Part shown: piece by piece, positions 1 through 9,787 of the stretch
Numbering within the stretch: the stretch's first letter is position 1
Layout of the letters: the number at the start of each line of letters is the position of its first letter
From: Akkermansia sp.
GTDB taxonomy: Bacteria > Verrucomicrobiota > Verrucomicrobiia > Verrucomicrobiales > Akkermansiaceae
Direction of reading: 5' to 3'
Assembly (NCBI RefSeq): GCF_020860705.1
Contig: NZ_JAJBTT010000054.1
Location: forward strand, 104,580-168,579
Length of the DNA stretch: 64,000 nucleotides
Position numbers and translations under genes: made by a program
Notes under the pieces: generated by a model
What the model was told of the DNA's origin: nothing
The model's input: the letters and a program-made list of their open reading frames with translations, nothing else
Databases searched by the model: none

Positions 1-304
1 CGGTGATGAGGATGATGAAGCCGATCAGGTAGGCGCGCCGGATGCCTATGATGTCGCAAATGGAGCCTACCGCAAAGACGAAGGCGGAGATGAAAAGGGT
101 GTACAGGCCCACCCACAGGGCCGCGTCCGCATCATTGAAGCTGCAATAGTCCGTCAGGTAGAGGACGAACACCGTAATCATGGAGAAATAGGCCATGCCG
201 TCGAAGAATTGGACGACGTTGGTAAGCCAGAAATCCTTGGATACGGTTTTTAGGATTTTGAACTCGGAAAAGTACTTGATGATGGGGTTGGCAGACTCGT
301 TCAT
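1..304 (-). CDS. MFS/POT-type transporter, N-terminal part (cut by window edge)
   Basis: The reverse strand reads about 101 codons from an ATG at 304 and runs off the window. The peptide starts with a short cytoplasmic segment, then hydrophobic stretches including FFDGMAYFSMITVFVLYLTD and a second helix followed by the charged loop IIGIRRAYLIG. This pattern, a first helix followed by a basic loop after helix two, fits a major facilitator or peptide/proton symporter in the inner membrane. The substrate cannot be told from this fragment. The 132 bases between its start and the next gene hold nothing else I recognise. Confidence 0.7.
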   Translation of the reverse strand, partial: MNESANPIIKYFSEFKILKTVSKDFWLTNVVQFFDGMAYFSMITVFVLYLTDYCSFNDADAALWVGLYTLFISAFVFAVGSICDIIGIRRAYLIGFIILIT

Positions 305-436
305 GCAGAAATGGAGGCGGTAGAGGAAATTTTGACGACGGTGAAAGAGTGGGTTACACACACGCCCGTTTCAAGGTTTTTTTCTCCCAAAATCCGCATT
401 AACCGGAAAAATGCGCCTCCCTGCCAGGGAGCCTCC

Positions 437-1081
437 CTATCTGGGCAGAATGCGCCGGAATCCTGCCACACTGCACCATGACAGCGCCTTCAGGCATTGT
501 TCCACGGCCATGGCGTCCGAAGGTAGCAGAGGCCATAATCCGGCTTCTTTCAGACCTGATTTGGCTATTTCCGCCGCTTTCCATTCACGGAACTGGGTGG
601 GAAGGGCGGAAAAGGTGAAGAAGGCCCAGCAGGCCAGGCCAATAGCCAGCGCAATCTGGAATTTCATCAATCCGGCTGCCAGCATCCCAAGCAGGACCAG
701 CGCCGTGAAGAAGGGGATCATGGTGGCGCGGGCGGAAGCGGTTTTACGGGTTTTGGCTGCCGCAGGGTCTTCCCTGACCAGGCGGCTCATGGCCCAGGTG
801 TGGGCTACGCAGGCAAGGCGTCCCGCAGTCACCTTGTTCTCCCAGGCGGGGGGAAGGCTGATCAGTCCGTCTTCATCCACAGCGGGAAAGCGGCCTTCCG
901 CCAGTTTCCGCTGGCGTTTTTCCGCTCCGTCCAGGCGGTGAATCAGTCCTGCCGGACCTGGAAATCCCGGCAATTCCAGCGATTCGTACGTACGCAGCGG
1001 AATGACTCCCTTGGTGAAGCGCAGCGCGGCAATGACGCCGAGTACGACTACGGAAAGGAAAATCACTACTGCGAATAGCAT
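437..1081 (-). CDS. YugP-like membrane protein without an intact HEXXH zinc site
   Basis: A 214-residue protein; I start at 1081 because the first residues (MLFAVVIFLSVVVLGVIAAL) form a membrane anchor, and the longer upstream reading is basic and low quality and overlaps the divergent sulfatase gene. The layout resembles the neutral zinc metallopeptidase family (Bacillus YugP): N-terminal helix, a region ending ISLPPAW, a putative active-site helix, two hydrophobic helices, then an SALPTQFREWKA segment resembling the family's TLPVEFxAS signature and an AAALTYVA-like C-terminus. Where the family has AAHEVGHAL this protein has VAHTWAMSRL, so only the first His (about residue 94) is left. If homologous it is unlikely to be an active protease. 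The assignment is by eye and moderate. Confidence 0.6.
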   Translation of the reverse strand: MLFAVVIFLSVVVLGVIAALRFTKGVIPLRTYESLELPGFPGPAGLIHRLDGAEKRQRKLAEGRFPAVDEDGLISLPPAWENKVTAGRLACVAHTWAMSRLVREDPAAAKTRKTASARATMIPFFTALVLLGMLAAGLMKFQIALAIGLACWAFFTFSALPTQFREWKAAEIAKSGLKEAGLWPLLPSDAMAVEQCLKALSWCSVAGFRRILPR

Positions 1082-1189
1082 AGACGGCTTTTTCGCATAC
1101 GGCCGTGTATCCGTCAATCTCCCCGGATGGCATGAAGACGGCCTTTTGTGCTTGCTGTGCCTGGAAGGGATGGCGTACAACGAACCGTC

Positions 1190-3361
1190 ATGCTTTCTCC
1201 CCTGTTCCGCTTTTTGGGCTGCCTTATATTGTTTTCCTTTTGTTCCGGCTGGGCCGTTGCCGCTCCGGCTCCCCCGCGGCCCAATATCCTGTTCATTCTG
1301 GTGGATGATTTGGGCTGGGGGGACCTGGGCGTTTTCCACCAGAATCGCCGCGCCCGTGAAGGAAAGCCCGCCATTCAGACTCCTGCCCTTGACCGGATGG
1401 CGGCGGAGGGGATTCAGCTGTGCAGGCATTATGCGGGGTCTCCGGTTTGCGCCCCTTCCCGCGCCTCCCTGTTTTCAGGCGTTCACCAGGGACATGCCCG
1501 CGTGGTGAGGGATAATACGTTTGACATGCCTCTGGAGGATTGCCTGACGCTCCCGGCCATGTTGAAAGAGTCCGGGTACGCGACGGCGCTGATCGGCAAA
1601 TGGGGGATTGGCGGCGGAACGGAAAGCGGAGGCAATCCGGGGGAATCTACGGCTTTTCCGGATAAGCGGGGTTTTGATTACTTCTTCGGACATCTGGACC
1701 ACATAGGAGCGCACCGGCATTATGCGGCGGATGACCCCGCAGACCGCCGCTCCCAGACAGGCACCAATGTGATTTGGGACCTGCATGATAATATCACCAA
1801 GTCCTGCACAAACTCCTATTCCACGGATTTGTTTACGGCCCGGGCCAAGAAGTGGATTGTGGACCACAGAAAGACCTCAAAAAATAAGCCGTTTTTCCTG
1901 GCTCTGACATTTACAGCTCCCCATTCCGCGCTGGAAGTCCCTACACAGGCCTACCCGGCCGGGGGCGGCTTGAAGGGCGGCCTGCAGTGGCTGGGTAAGA
2001 AAGGAGAATTGATCAATACGGCCAATGGCGTGCGCAATTCATACGTTTATCCCCAGTACGCTTCCAGAAACTGGCCGAATGGGGCAAAGAAGCACGCTTC
2101 CATGATTGCCCGGATTGACGAGGCCGTGGGGGATTTGCTCAAATTGCTTTCGGACCTGAACATAGATAAAAATACGATTGTGGTTTTTACCTCGGATAAC
2201 GGACCCCATAATGAGGGCAGTTTCATTGGGCCTACGCAGGACCCCAATTTTTTTGAGTCTTATGGGCCGTTTGACGGAATCAAGAGGGACACCTGGGAAG
2301 CCGGCATCAGAGTCCCGGCGATTGTGCGCTGGCCCGCTGCCATTCCCGCAGGGCGCGTTTCCCATGTTCCCAGCCAGTTTCATGACTGGATGGCGACTTT
2401 TGCCGAAGCCGGGAGAATGCCGGTTCCCGCGAAAACGGATGGAGTTTCCATGCTGCCCTCCCTTACGGGAAAGGGAAAGCAGAAGCCTGGCGTGCTGTAT
2501 GTGGAATATAACGTGAAAGGGCAAACGCCCAATTACAAGAACTTCCTTCCGGAGCATCGGAACGCTCCCCGCTTTCAGCAGCAGATCATTTATTCGGGCA
2601 AGTATAAAGGAGTCAGGCAGAATATCCGGTCCCATGATGATCCTTTCCAGATTTATGATATTGAGAAGGATCACAAAGAGTCCCGCAATCTTGCGGATAC
2701 GGCGGAAGGGCGGAGATACGGGGAGTACTTCAAGAACAGGGTCTTGCAGCTCAGGAGAATTTATGATTACCACAATTCCGTCCGCGGTTGTCTGGCGGGC
2801 AGACCTTATGATTCCGTACCCGTTCCTCCTTCGGTAGTGAATGAAGGGGCCTCCGGAAAGTTGGAATTCAGGCTTCTTTCAGAAAAGGCATGCCCCTGGG
2901 TTCCCAAACCGGAAGCGGTCAGAGGTTATGAATCCTTTGCCGTGGAAGAGACGTCCGGATGTCTTGTCCCCGGCACGGTTTCCAAACCGTCTTTCTGCGG
3001 GGAATGGAAAGGATTTTTACGTATCCCGGAAACGGGAGTGTATACATTTTTCCTTGAAACGGATGCCAATGCGGGTTCAAAGGCCTTTGTACGACTGCAC
3101 GACATGCAGCTGGTGGATGCGGATTTCCATTACAAGCCGGGAAGCAGGGCCTCTTCTTCTTCTGCCGCGGGTACGACGGAATGTACTCCGGAAACGGGGA
3201 AAAAAGGAGTGCCTCTGGCAGCCGGCCTGCATCCCGTCAGCATTGGATATGTGCACGGAGCGGGCGCTTCAAAGGCGGGAGTCAAACTGCTGTGGTCCCG
3301 GAATGGCGGCACTCCGGAAGAAATTCCTGCGTCCTCATTCTCGGTGTCCGGAAAAAAGTAA
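1190..3361 (+). CDS. Secreted arylsulfatase with C-terminal PA14-like domain
   Basis: A 723-residue sulfatase of the alkaline-phosphatase superfamily. The chosen ATG at 1190 gives a clean signal peptide (LILFSFCSGWAVAA). The metal-binding NILFILVDDLGWGD follows at residues 32-45. The sulfatase motif CAPSR is at 87-91; its Cys is converted to formylglycine in active enzymes. VVFTSDNGPHNEG is the downstream metal-ligand motif. After about residue 555 a second domain (GEWKGFLRIPETGVYTFFLE, then VKLLWSRNG near the end) looks like PA14, often carbohydrate-binding. It probably removes sulfate from host glycans such as mucin in the periplasm or outside the cell; the exact linkage cannot be read from the sequence. 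It is divergent from the YugP-like gene. Confidence 0.92.
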   Translation: MLSPLFRFLGCLILFSFCSGWAVAAPAPPRPNILFILVDDLGWGDLGVFHQNRRAREGKPAIQTPALDRMAAEGIQLCRHYAGSPVCAPSRASLFSGVHQGHARVVRDNTFDMPLEDCLTLPAMLKESGYATALIGKWGIGGGTESGGNPGESTAFPDKRGFDYFFGHLDHIGAHRHYAADDPADRRSQTGTNVIWDLHDNITKSCTNSYSTDLFTARAKKWIVDHRKTSKNKPFFLALTFTAPHSALEVPTQAYPAGGGLKGGLQWLGKKGELINTANGVRNSYVYPQYASRNWPNGAKKHASMIARIDEAVGDLLKLLSDLNIDKNTIVVFTSDNGPHNEGSFIGPTQDPNFFESYGPFDGIKRDTWEAGIRVPAIVRWPAAIPAGRVSHVPSQFHDWMATFAEAGRMPVPAKTDGVSMLPSLTGKGKQKPGVLYVEYNVKGQTPNYKNFLPEHRNAPRFQQQIIYSGKYKGVRQNIRSHDDPFQIYDIEKDHKESRNLADTAEGRRYGEYFKNRVLQLRRIYDYHNSVRGCLAGRPYDSVPVPPSVVNEGASGKLEFRLLSEKACPWVPKPEAVRGYESFAVEETSGCLVPGTVSKPSFCGEWKGFLRIPETGVYTFFLETDANAGSKAFVRLHDMQLVDADFHYKPGSRASSSSAAGTTECTPETGKKGVPLAAGLHPVSIGYVHGAGASKAGVKLLWSRNGGTPEEIPASSFSVSGKK

Positions 3362-3521
3362 CGTCTAATGGTTCCGGGACTGCCCGCCATTGCATACTGC
3401 CGGGGCCGGGAGGGCAGGAGAACGATTCTCATGGGGCCGCCTGTCACGCTTCTGGTTTTGGATTGCTTTTCAGCCGTTTTTCATGTAATTGCTGACCGCA
3501 ATGGTCCAGATCCGGGAATGC

Positions 3522-4133
3522 ATGAGGAAGTGGCTGCCGTTTGTCATGATGGCGGCTGCTCTTGGAGTGTCTCCGGCCCAGGATGTGGCGAGCCCCGATG
3601 CCGCAGAGCTGGACTTGGACCTGGTCAAATTGAAAAAAGGACCCAAGGGTAAACAGAGGGAAGCCATGCGGAAGGTTCTCCTGCTGGTGTATCTGAAGCA
3701 GAAGGAGACGTGGCTGGCGGAATCCACAGGGGAAAAAGCCGTTCATCTGGAGGCGGAAATTTCCTTGCGCCGGTATCTGGCTACGGTAGAGATTGCCGGC
3801 TGCCCGGAGGAATTCAAACGCGCTTTCTCCCGTTATGCAAAGCTTCTGAATTCCTTTGAAGAGGAAAAATTGAAAAGCGTGAAGGATTTTCCACCGGTAC
3901 CCTTGCAGGACGCGGGCCGGGAGCTGTTCCGGGTATTGCTCACTTACCGCCTGGAGCCGGAGCATCTGCTGGAAGAGATGAAAGCCCTGGTGGATGAGGA
4001 GATTGAGGGGAAGGAGGATCTGTCAACGGAACAGATGATAGGCATTGTCCGTGATTTGAGACAGGCATTGGAGACTGGCCGGCGACCATTCCCGAAGGAA
4101 CGCGCTGCGGAGGATATGGAGTCCGCAGGCTGA
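3522..4133 (+). CDS. Putative secreted protein of unknown function
   Basis: About 203 residues. The start at 3522 gives MRKWLPFVMMAAALGVSPAQ, a plausible signal peptide; an in-frame ATG at 3501 would add seven residues. The mature part is charged and helical (LVKLKKGPKGKQREAMRKVL, ALVDEEIEGKEDLSTEQM) with no motif I recognise. It follows the sulfatase by 160 bases and ends 14 bases before the converging Sel1 gene. I cannot assign a function. Confidence 0.6.
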   Translation: MRKWLPFVMMAAALGVSPAQDVASPDAAELDLDLVKLKKGPKGKQREAMRKVLLLVYLKQKETWLAESTGEKAVHLEAEISLRRYLATVEIAGCPEEFKRAFSRYAKLLNSFEEEKLKSVKDFPPVPLQDAGRELFRVLLTYRLEPEHLLEEMKALVDEEIEGKEDLSTEQMIGIVRDLRQALETGRRPFPKERAAEDMESAG

Positions 4134-4147
4134 AATTTGGCGTCATC

Positions 4148-4936
4148 TTACGAATTTTGATGCCCGTCGTGCCTTGTCCGGGACATTTCTTCATGAAGTT
4201 TTTGGATGATGGATTCAATCTTCTCCTCGCCTTTCATATATTCCTGAAGAAAATTGGAGATGCGCCTGCATTGATCCGGGGTCAGTTCCTGTATGTCGTT
4301 GAAAGATGGATATGGGGTCCCGCCCTCTTTCTTGGCTGCTTCAAGATAACGCTGATAAATGTCTTCTGTTTTTCCCGGCTCCGCTAAAGGAAAGATATTT
4401 AACCGGTCCAGGAGGTACAGGAGATAAAGAGCTTCCGGCATATTGGCGTCTGCTGCCTGTCGGAAGAGTTTCAGCGCTTTTTGTTCATCCCGTACAATAT
4501 GGTAATCCTCGTCTCCGGATGCATAAATGCGGCCTAGTACCCAAAGAGCGGGACCATAGGATTGCCCGGCGGCCTTCAGCAGATAGTTGAAGTTCTCTTC
4601 AATTGGCAAATCCAGAGCGTTAAAGGCTTCAAGCTGTCCTTGCGGGTCTCCCAGGTCTGCCGCTTTTTTGATCCAGAAGTCATATTCACGGGACTGGAGG
4701 TCCTTTTTGTTAATGAAATTATCATTTGCCATTTGGAGGATGGCAGGGGTGTATCCCTTCTCAGCTGCTTTTTTCAGAAGGATATCACGGTTGTTGAACT
4801 GTTCAAAAGGGGAAAGCTCCATGTACTGGCGGTATAATTCCTCCGCGGAAGGTTCACGGGAGGGAAGCGCCCAGTAAAGGCCCAGAGCCGCAACAAGAAC
4901 GATGCCTGAAATAATCAATCCGGATTTAACTTTCAT
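4148..4936 (-). CDS. Sel1-like repeat protein, membrane anchored (first of tandem pair)
   Basis: A 262-residue protein with an N-terminal hydrophobic anchor (GLIISGIVLVAALGLYWALP) and a periplasmic helical-repeat body. Segments such as FWIKKAADLGDPQGQLEAF, LLKAAGQSYGPALWVLGRIY and LFRQAADANMPEALYLL are typical Sel1/TPR-like repeats, which act as protein-interaction scaffolds. It lies 47 bases downstream of a close paralogue (4984-5808) in the same direction, and both begin with AEELYxQYMELSPxE after the anchor. They are almost certainly a tandem duplication and probably co-transcribed. The partner is unknown. Confidence 0.8.
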   Translation of the reverse strand: MKVKSGLIISGIVLVAALGLYWALPSREPSAEELYRQYMELSPFEQFNNRDILLKKAAEKGYTPAILQMANDNFINKKDLQSREYDFWIKKAADLGDPQGQLEAFNALDLPIEENFNYLLKAAGQSYGPALWVLGRIYASGDEDYHIVRDEQKALKLFRQAADANMPEALYLLYLLDRLNIFPLAEPGKTEDIYQRYLEAAKKEGGTPYPSFNDIQELTPDQCRRISNFLQEYMKGEEKIESIIQKLHEEMSRTRHDGHQNS

Positions 4937-4983
4937 ACTTGATCAGCGTTTGCCTGGTAGTTTTTTGCCTTACAACAGATGCA

Positions 4984-5808
4984 TTAATTGTCATTTTCTC
5001 CAAATGGGTCGGCCATGTGTGAAGTCGGTTCCGGGAGGGCTTTGACTTTTTCATTAGCCGGCAGATAGGTTGTTAGGAGCTCATAGGCATGAGCGCTTTT
5101 TTCCAGGTCTTCCGGATAGTCGAAAGAGGGGGAAATTCTTTCTTCCGCTTGTTTTGCCTCTTCCCTGTAGCGTTGATTCAGCTGAGCCGTTTCCGCTTCC
5201 GGAAGAATCTGGAGCCGGGCCAGAAGATACATCAGGCAACGGGCTTCCGGGTTGTTGGCTTTGGCGGCGCGCCGGTAACATTCAATCGCTTTTCTTTCAT
5301 TTCTGGCGATGTAATATGTTTCGTGTCCCACAGCGTAGAGGCAACCGAGGGAAAGGAGGGCCGGGGCATAGTTTTGTTCAGCCGCCTTGGACAGGTAGGC
5401 AAGGCTTTCTGCGTCGCTCATCTCGCATTCGAGGAAGGCTTCATGTTGTGCTTCCGGGTCTCCCATATCTGCCGCTTTCCTGATCCAGAAATAATATTCA
5501 TTTCCTGTCACATCTTCCGGAATGTCGTTTTCCCTTGCTTCTTTCGCCATTTGACGGACTGCCGGAAGATAGCCTCCATGGGCCGCCTTGGACAACAGCG
5601 TATTTTTCTCCCTGATTCTTTCTACCGGGGAAAGTTCCATATATTGGTTGTACAGTTCTTCAGGAGAAAGCGCCATGCACCGGTCATCCGTTTTGTCGTG
5701 GAAGATCCGGCAGGGTGAGGGCAAGAACCAGATGATGGCCACGGCCGCTAGAATGAAGGCGAGGATAAAGGCCAGGGTGAAGGAAATGAAGGATTTAATA
5801 AAGCTCAT
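4984..5808 (-). CDS. Sel1-like repeat protein, membrane anchored (second of tandem pair)
   Basis: A 274-residue paralogue of the gene at 4148-4936. It has a longer N-terminal hydrophobic segment (FTLAFILAFILAAVAIIWFL), then PEELYNQYMELSPVERIREK and Sel1-like units (FWIRKAADMGDPEAQHEAF, YLSKAAEQNYAPALLSLGCLY, CYRRAAKANNPEARCLMYLL). The body is probably periplasmic or outer-face. It is upstream of its paralogue and downstream of the SAM-pathway regulator gene, 63 bases away; whether it belongs to that transcript is unknown. Confidence 0.8.
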   Translation of the reverse strand: MSFIKSFISFTLAFILAFILAAVAIIWFLPSPCRIFHDKTDDRCMALSPEELYNQYMELSPVERIREKNTLLSKAAHGGYLPAVRQMAKEARENDIPEDVTGNEYYFWIRKAADMGDPEAQHEAFLECEMSDAESLAYLSKAAEQNYAPALLSLGCLYAVGHETYYIARNERKAIECYRRAAKANNPEARCLMYLLARLQILPEAETAQLNQRYREEAKQAEERISPSFDYPEDLEKSAHAYELLTTYLPANEKVKALPEPTSHMADPFGENDN

Positions 5809-5871
5809 GACGGTATAGTTGGGGTTGTATTTGTTGATATTGCGGGTAAACGCAAGAGGGGAAGTTTTTAG

Positions 5872-6789
5872 TTACGGTTTCCAGGCGGCGGCCATCAGGG
5901 TCTGGAAATGGGGCGGTTCCGGTTCCCTGTCCACAATGTCCGTATGGATGTTCCGGAATCCCGCTTCCTTGAGCATGCTTTCCAGGGCGGCGGGAGTGAA
6001 GCCCAGCCAGCGGTCCGCGTAAAGTTCCCGGGCTTCCTCCTGTCCGTGCTGGAGCAGGTCCAGTACCACCAGGCAGCCGCCGGGCTTGAGAATGTCCCAT
6101 GCGGCTTCCAGGGCCTTGACCGGCTTCTGTGCATGGTGCAGGGCCTGGCTGAGCAGGGCCAGGTCCACGGTGCCGGACTCAATGGGCGGCGCTTCAATGT
6201 CTCCCAGGCGGTATTCCAGATTGTCCAGTCCGTGTTTGCGCGCCAGCTCCTGTCCCAGTTCCACCATGCTGGGGGAGTTGTCCACGGCGATCACCTGCTT
6301 GGCGCTGGGGGAAATGAGCTGGGAGACGAAGCCTTCCCCGGCTCCCAGGTCCGCCACCACGTCATAGTTCAGGATGCGGAGAAGAGCCCCGGCCAGCGCC
6401 TTCCAGGAACGTCCCGGCGCGTAATTCTTGCCCAGTCGGCACACGACTTCGTCAAAGTAGGCCTGCGTGCGGTTTTTACGTTTGTCCAGAATGACCTGCA
6501 GGGCTTTTTTGTCCGTTTCCGCTTCCGGCAGTTCCTCACAGGCTTTCAGGGCCACGTTGTGAAGATCGTTCGCCAGGGAGAGGGTGTAAAAGACGTTTTT
6601 CCCGGAGCGCGTGTCCTCCACCACTCCTTCCTGGCGGAGCTGGGCCAGCTGAGTGGAGATGCGGCTCTGTCCCATGCCGAGGATTTCCTGAAGTTCCGCA
6701 ACGCTCAGAGATTCTTCATTCAGAACGTTGATGATGCGCAGGCGGGTGGGGTCTGTCAGGAGTTTAAGCGTTTTTAGGATTGACTTCAT
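5872..6789 (-). CDS. ArsR-family regulator fused to a SAM-dependent methyltransferase domain (SahR-like)
   Basis: A 305-residue fusion. Residues 1-75 are an ArsR-type winged helix (LLTDPTRLRIINVLNEESLSV, then the recognition region MGQSRISTQLAQLRQEGVV). Residues 140-300 are a class I methyltransferase fold with the SAM-binding loop DLGAGEG at 147-153 and later LLSQALHHAQ and LDLLQHGQEE. The start at 6789 is the ATG directly before the HTH. SahR regulators of SAM/SAH metabolism are known with this ArsR plus SAM-binding architecture. Position supports that role here: it is divergent from metK-ahcY with only 37 bases between start codons, and the gap carries a palindrome. Inferred job: sense SAH or SAM and repress metK-ahcY and itself. 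Confidence 0.85.
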   Translation of the reverse strand: MKSILKTLKLLTDPTRLRIINVLNEESLSVAELQEILGMGQSRISTQLAQLRQEGVVEDTRSGKNVFYTLSLANDLHNVALKACEELPEAETDKKALQVILDKRKNRTQAYFDEVVCRLGKNYAPGRSWKALAGALLRILNYDVVADLGAGEGFVSQLISPSAKQVIAVDNSPSMVELGQELARKHGLDNLEYRLGDIEAPPIESGTVDLALLSQALHHAQKPVKALEAAWDILKPGGCLVVLDLLQHGQEEARELYADRWLGFTPAALESMLKEAGFRNIHTDIVDREPEPPHFQTLMAAAWKP

Positions 6790-6800
6790 GGCGGAATAAT

Positions 6801-6826
6801 ATATCAACGCATCGAGATTTATCGAT

Positions 6827-6828
<2 letters not shown>
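6801..6828. promoter_or_regulatory. Imperfect palindrome, putative operator between the SahR-like gene and metK
   Basis: Arms ATATC (6801-6805) and GATAT (6824-6828), with inner arms ATCGA (6811-6815) and TCGAT (6822-6826), form a 28-base imperfect dyad (9 of 14 pairs match). It fills most of the 37-base gap between the divergent start codons and overlaps the metK ATG at 6827. A bound repressor would block both genes. No Shine-Dalgarno is visible before metK, so a very short or absent leader is likely. Confidence 0.55.
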
Positions 6829-8011
<1,183 letters not shown>

Positions 8012-8033
8012 TTCAACGACTACGTTTACAGAC

Positions 8034-9449
8034 ATGTTTTCAGAAACGGAACACTACAAGGTCCGCGATATCAGCCTGGCGGATTTCGGCCGCAAGGAAC
8101 TGGACATCGCCGAGCATGAAATGCCCGGCCTGATGGCCGTGCGTGAAAAGTACGCCGCCGCCAGGCCGCTGGAGGGCGTGCGCATCATGGGCTCCCTGCA
8201 CATGACGGTGCAGACGGCCGTGCTGATTGAAACGCTGACGGCTTTGGGCGCCTCCGTCCGCTGGGCCAGCTGCAACATTTTCTCCACCCAGGACCACGCC
8301 GCCGCCGCGATTGCCCAATCCGGCACGCCCGTATTCGCCTGGAAGGGGGAAACGCTCCGGGAGTACTGGGATTGCACTTGGAAGGCCATGAGCTTTCCGG
8401 ACGGTCTCGGCCCGCAGCTGATTGTGGATGACGGCGGAGATGCCACCCTGCTCATTCACCGCGGGTATGAGATGGAAGAAGGCTCCGACTGGGTAAATAC
8501 TCCGTCCGAATCAGAAGAGGAGGAAGTGATCAAGGACCTGCTGAAGAAGATTGCCGCGGAAACGCCGGGCGTTTTTCACCGCTGGCTGCCTGAGCTGAAG
8601 GGCGTTTCCGAGGAAACAACCACGGGCGTGCACCGCCTGTACCAGATGCAGGCTGCGGGCCGACTGTTGATTCCGGCTATCAATGTGAACGATTCCGTGA
8701 CCAAGTCTAAATTTGACAACCTTTACGGCTGCCGCGAATCCCTGGTGGACGGCATCAAGCGCGCCACGGACGTCATGATTGCCGGGAAGGTGGCCGTTGT
8801 CTGCGGCTACGGGGATGTAGGCAAGGGCTGTGCACAGTCCCTCCGCGGCATGGGAGCCCAGGTGGTCGTGACGGAAATAGACCCCATCTGCGCACTCCAG
8901 GCCGCCATGGAAGGCTACCGCGTGCTGACGGTGGAGGATACCCTGGGCTGGGCGGACATTTACGTGACCACCACGGGGAATTGCAACATCATCCGCATTG
9001 AACACATGGAAAAGATGAAGGACCAGGCTATTGTGTGCAACATCGGCCACTTCGACAATGAAATCCAGGTGCACAAGCTCCAGACCTATCCCGGCATCAA
9101 ACACCTCAATATCAAGCCTCAGGTGGACCGTTACACCTTCCCGTCCGGCAACAGCCTGTACCTGCTGGCGGAAGGGCGCCTGGTCAATCTGGGCTGCGCC
9201 ACCGGGCACCCCAGCTTCGTGATGTCCAACAGCTTCGCGAACCAGGTGCTGGCCCAGCTGGAACTGTGGAATACCCGTGAAAACCGTCCCGTGGGCGTGG
9301 AAGTACTGCCCAAGGTGCTGGATGAAGAAGTGGCTCGCCTGCACCTCGGCAAGATCGGTTGCAAGCTCACTGTCCTCCGTCCGGAACAGGCGGACTACAT
9401 CGGCGTTCCGGTGGAAGGGCCGTACAAGCCTGATTTTTACAGGTATTGA
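8034..9449 (+). CDS. ahcY: Adenosylhomocysteinase (SAH hydrolase)
   Basis: A 471-residue enzyme that reversibly hydrolyses S-adenosylhomocysteine to adenosine and homocysteine. Motifs: [16 protein letters not shown] (substrate domain, residues 53-68), the NAD-binding [13 protein letters not shown] (258-270), [10 protein letters not shown], and C-terminal [28 protein letters not shown] typical of the family. The insert at about 150-185 is normal for long bacterial forms. The ATG at 8034 lies 22 bases after metK, without a clear Shine-Dalgarno, suggesting co-transcription. A strong hairpin follows at 9738. Confidence 0.97.
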   Translation: MFSETEHYKVRDISLADFGRKELDIAEHEMPGLMAVREKYAAARPLEGVRIMGSLHMTVQTAVLIETLTALGASVRWASCNIFSTQDHAAAAIAQSGTPVFAWKGETLREYWDCTWKAMSFPDGLGPQLIVDDGGDATLLIHRGYEMEEGSDWVNTPSESEEEEVIKDLLKKIAAETPGVFHRWLPELKGVSEETTTGVHRLYQMQAAGRLLIPAINVNDSVTKSKFDNLYGCRESLVDGIKRATDVMIAGKVAVVCGYGDVGKGCAQSLRGMGAQVVVTEIDPICALQAAMEGYRVLTVEDTLGWADIYVTTTGNCNIIRIEHMEKMKDQAIVCNIGHFDNEIQVHKLQTYPGIKHLNIKPQVDRYTFPSGNSLYLLAEGRLVNLGCATGHPSFVMSNSFANQVLAQLELWNTRENRPVGVEVLPKVLDEEVARLHLGKIGCKLTVLRPEQADYIGVPVEGPYKPDFYRY

Positions 9450-9737
9450 GCTGGAGGTTTCTTTCCTTTTCAGGCCGTTTCATCGGGAGGTGTTCCCGGT
9501 GGAACGGTTTTTCATTGGCCCGGTGATGGATGGGAATAACATTGTCTGCAAGCTTGAATCCGGCTGCTTCCCATGTGCTGGTTTGTTCTTTTGTGAAGTT
9601 GCCTTTCTGGAATCCTGGGCGCTGTTGCATGGAGACATGAGGGATGCCGTGCCGCAGGAAGAGATTCGGAAAACGGAGGGGGAAGCATGTTGGGCCACGG
9701 GAAACCGTTCCAGCATGCCGCATGGGAAAAATGAAAA
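9450..9737. other. Intergenic stretch with no convincing gene
   Basis: Between ahcY and the converging sulfatase gene. Open frames here on both strands overlap gene ends, are Pro/Arg rich and show no domain, signal peptide or start context. The only structure seen is the hairpin at its right end. Confidence 0.5.
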
Positions 9738-9776
9738 AGCGCCGGAAAGATTCCGGCGCTTGAAGAAAGTTTTTTT
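9738..9776. terminator. Bidirectional rho-independent terminator
   Basis: A perfect 10-base stem AGCGCCGGAA / TTCCGGCGCT (9738-9747 and 9751-9760) with an AGA loop. Seven T residues follow at 9770-9776 on the plus strand, and five A residues precede it (T run on the minus strand). It separates convergent ahcY and the sulfatase gene and can serve both. Confidence 0.8.
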
Positions 9777-9787
9777 GAAACGGCTCC

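Noticed and set aside
1082..1429. Longer reading of the YugP-like gene starting at 1429
   Set aside because: It overlaps the divergent sulfatase coding region, is basic and low quality, and the membrane-anchor ATG at 1081 is the natural start.
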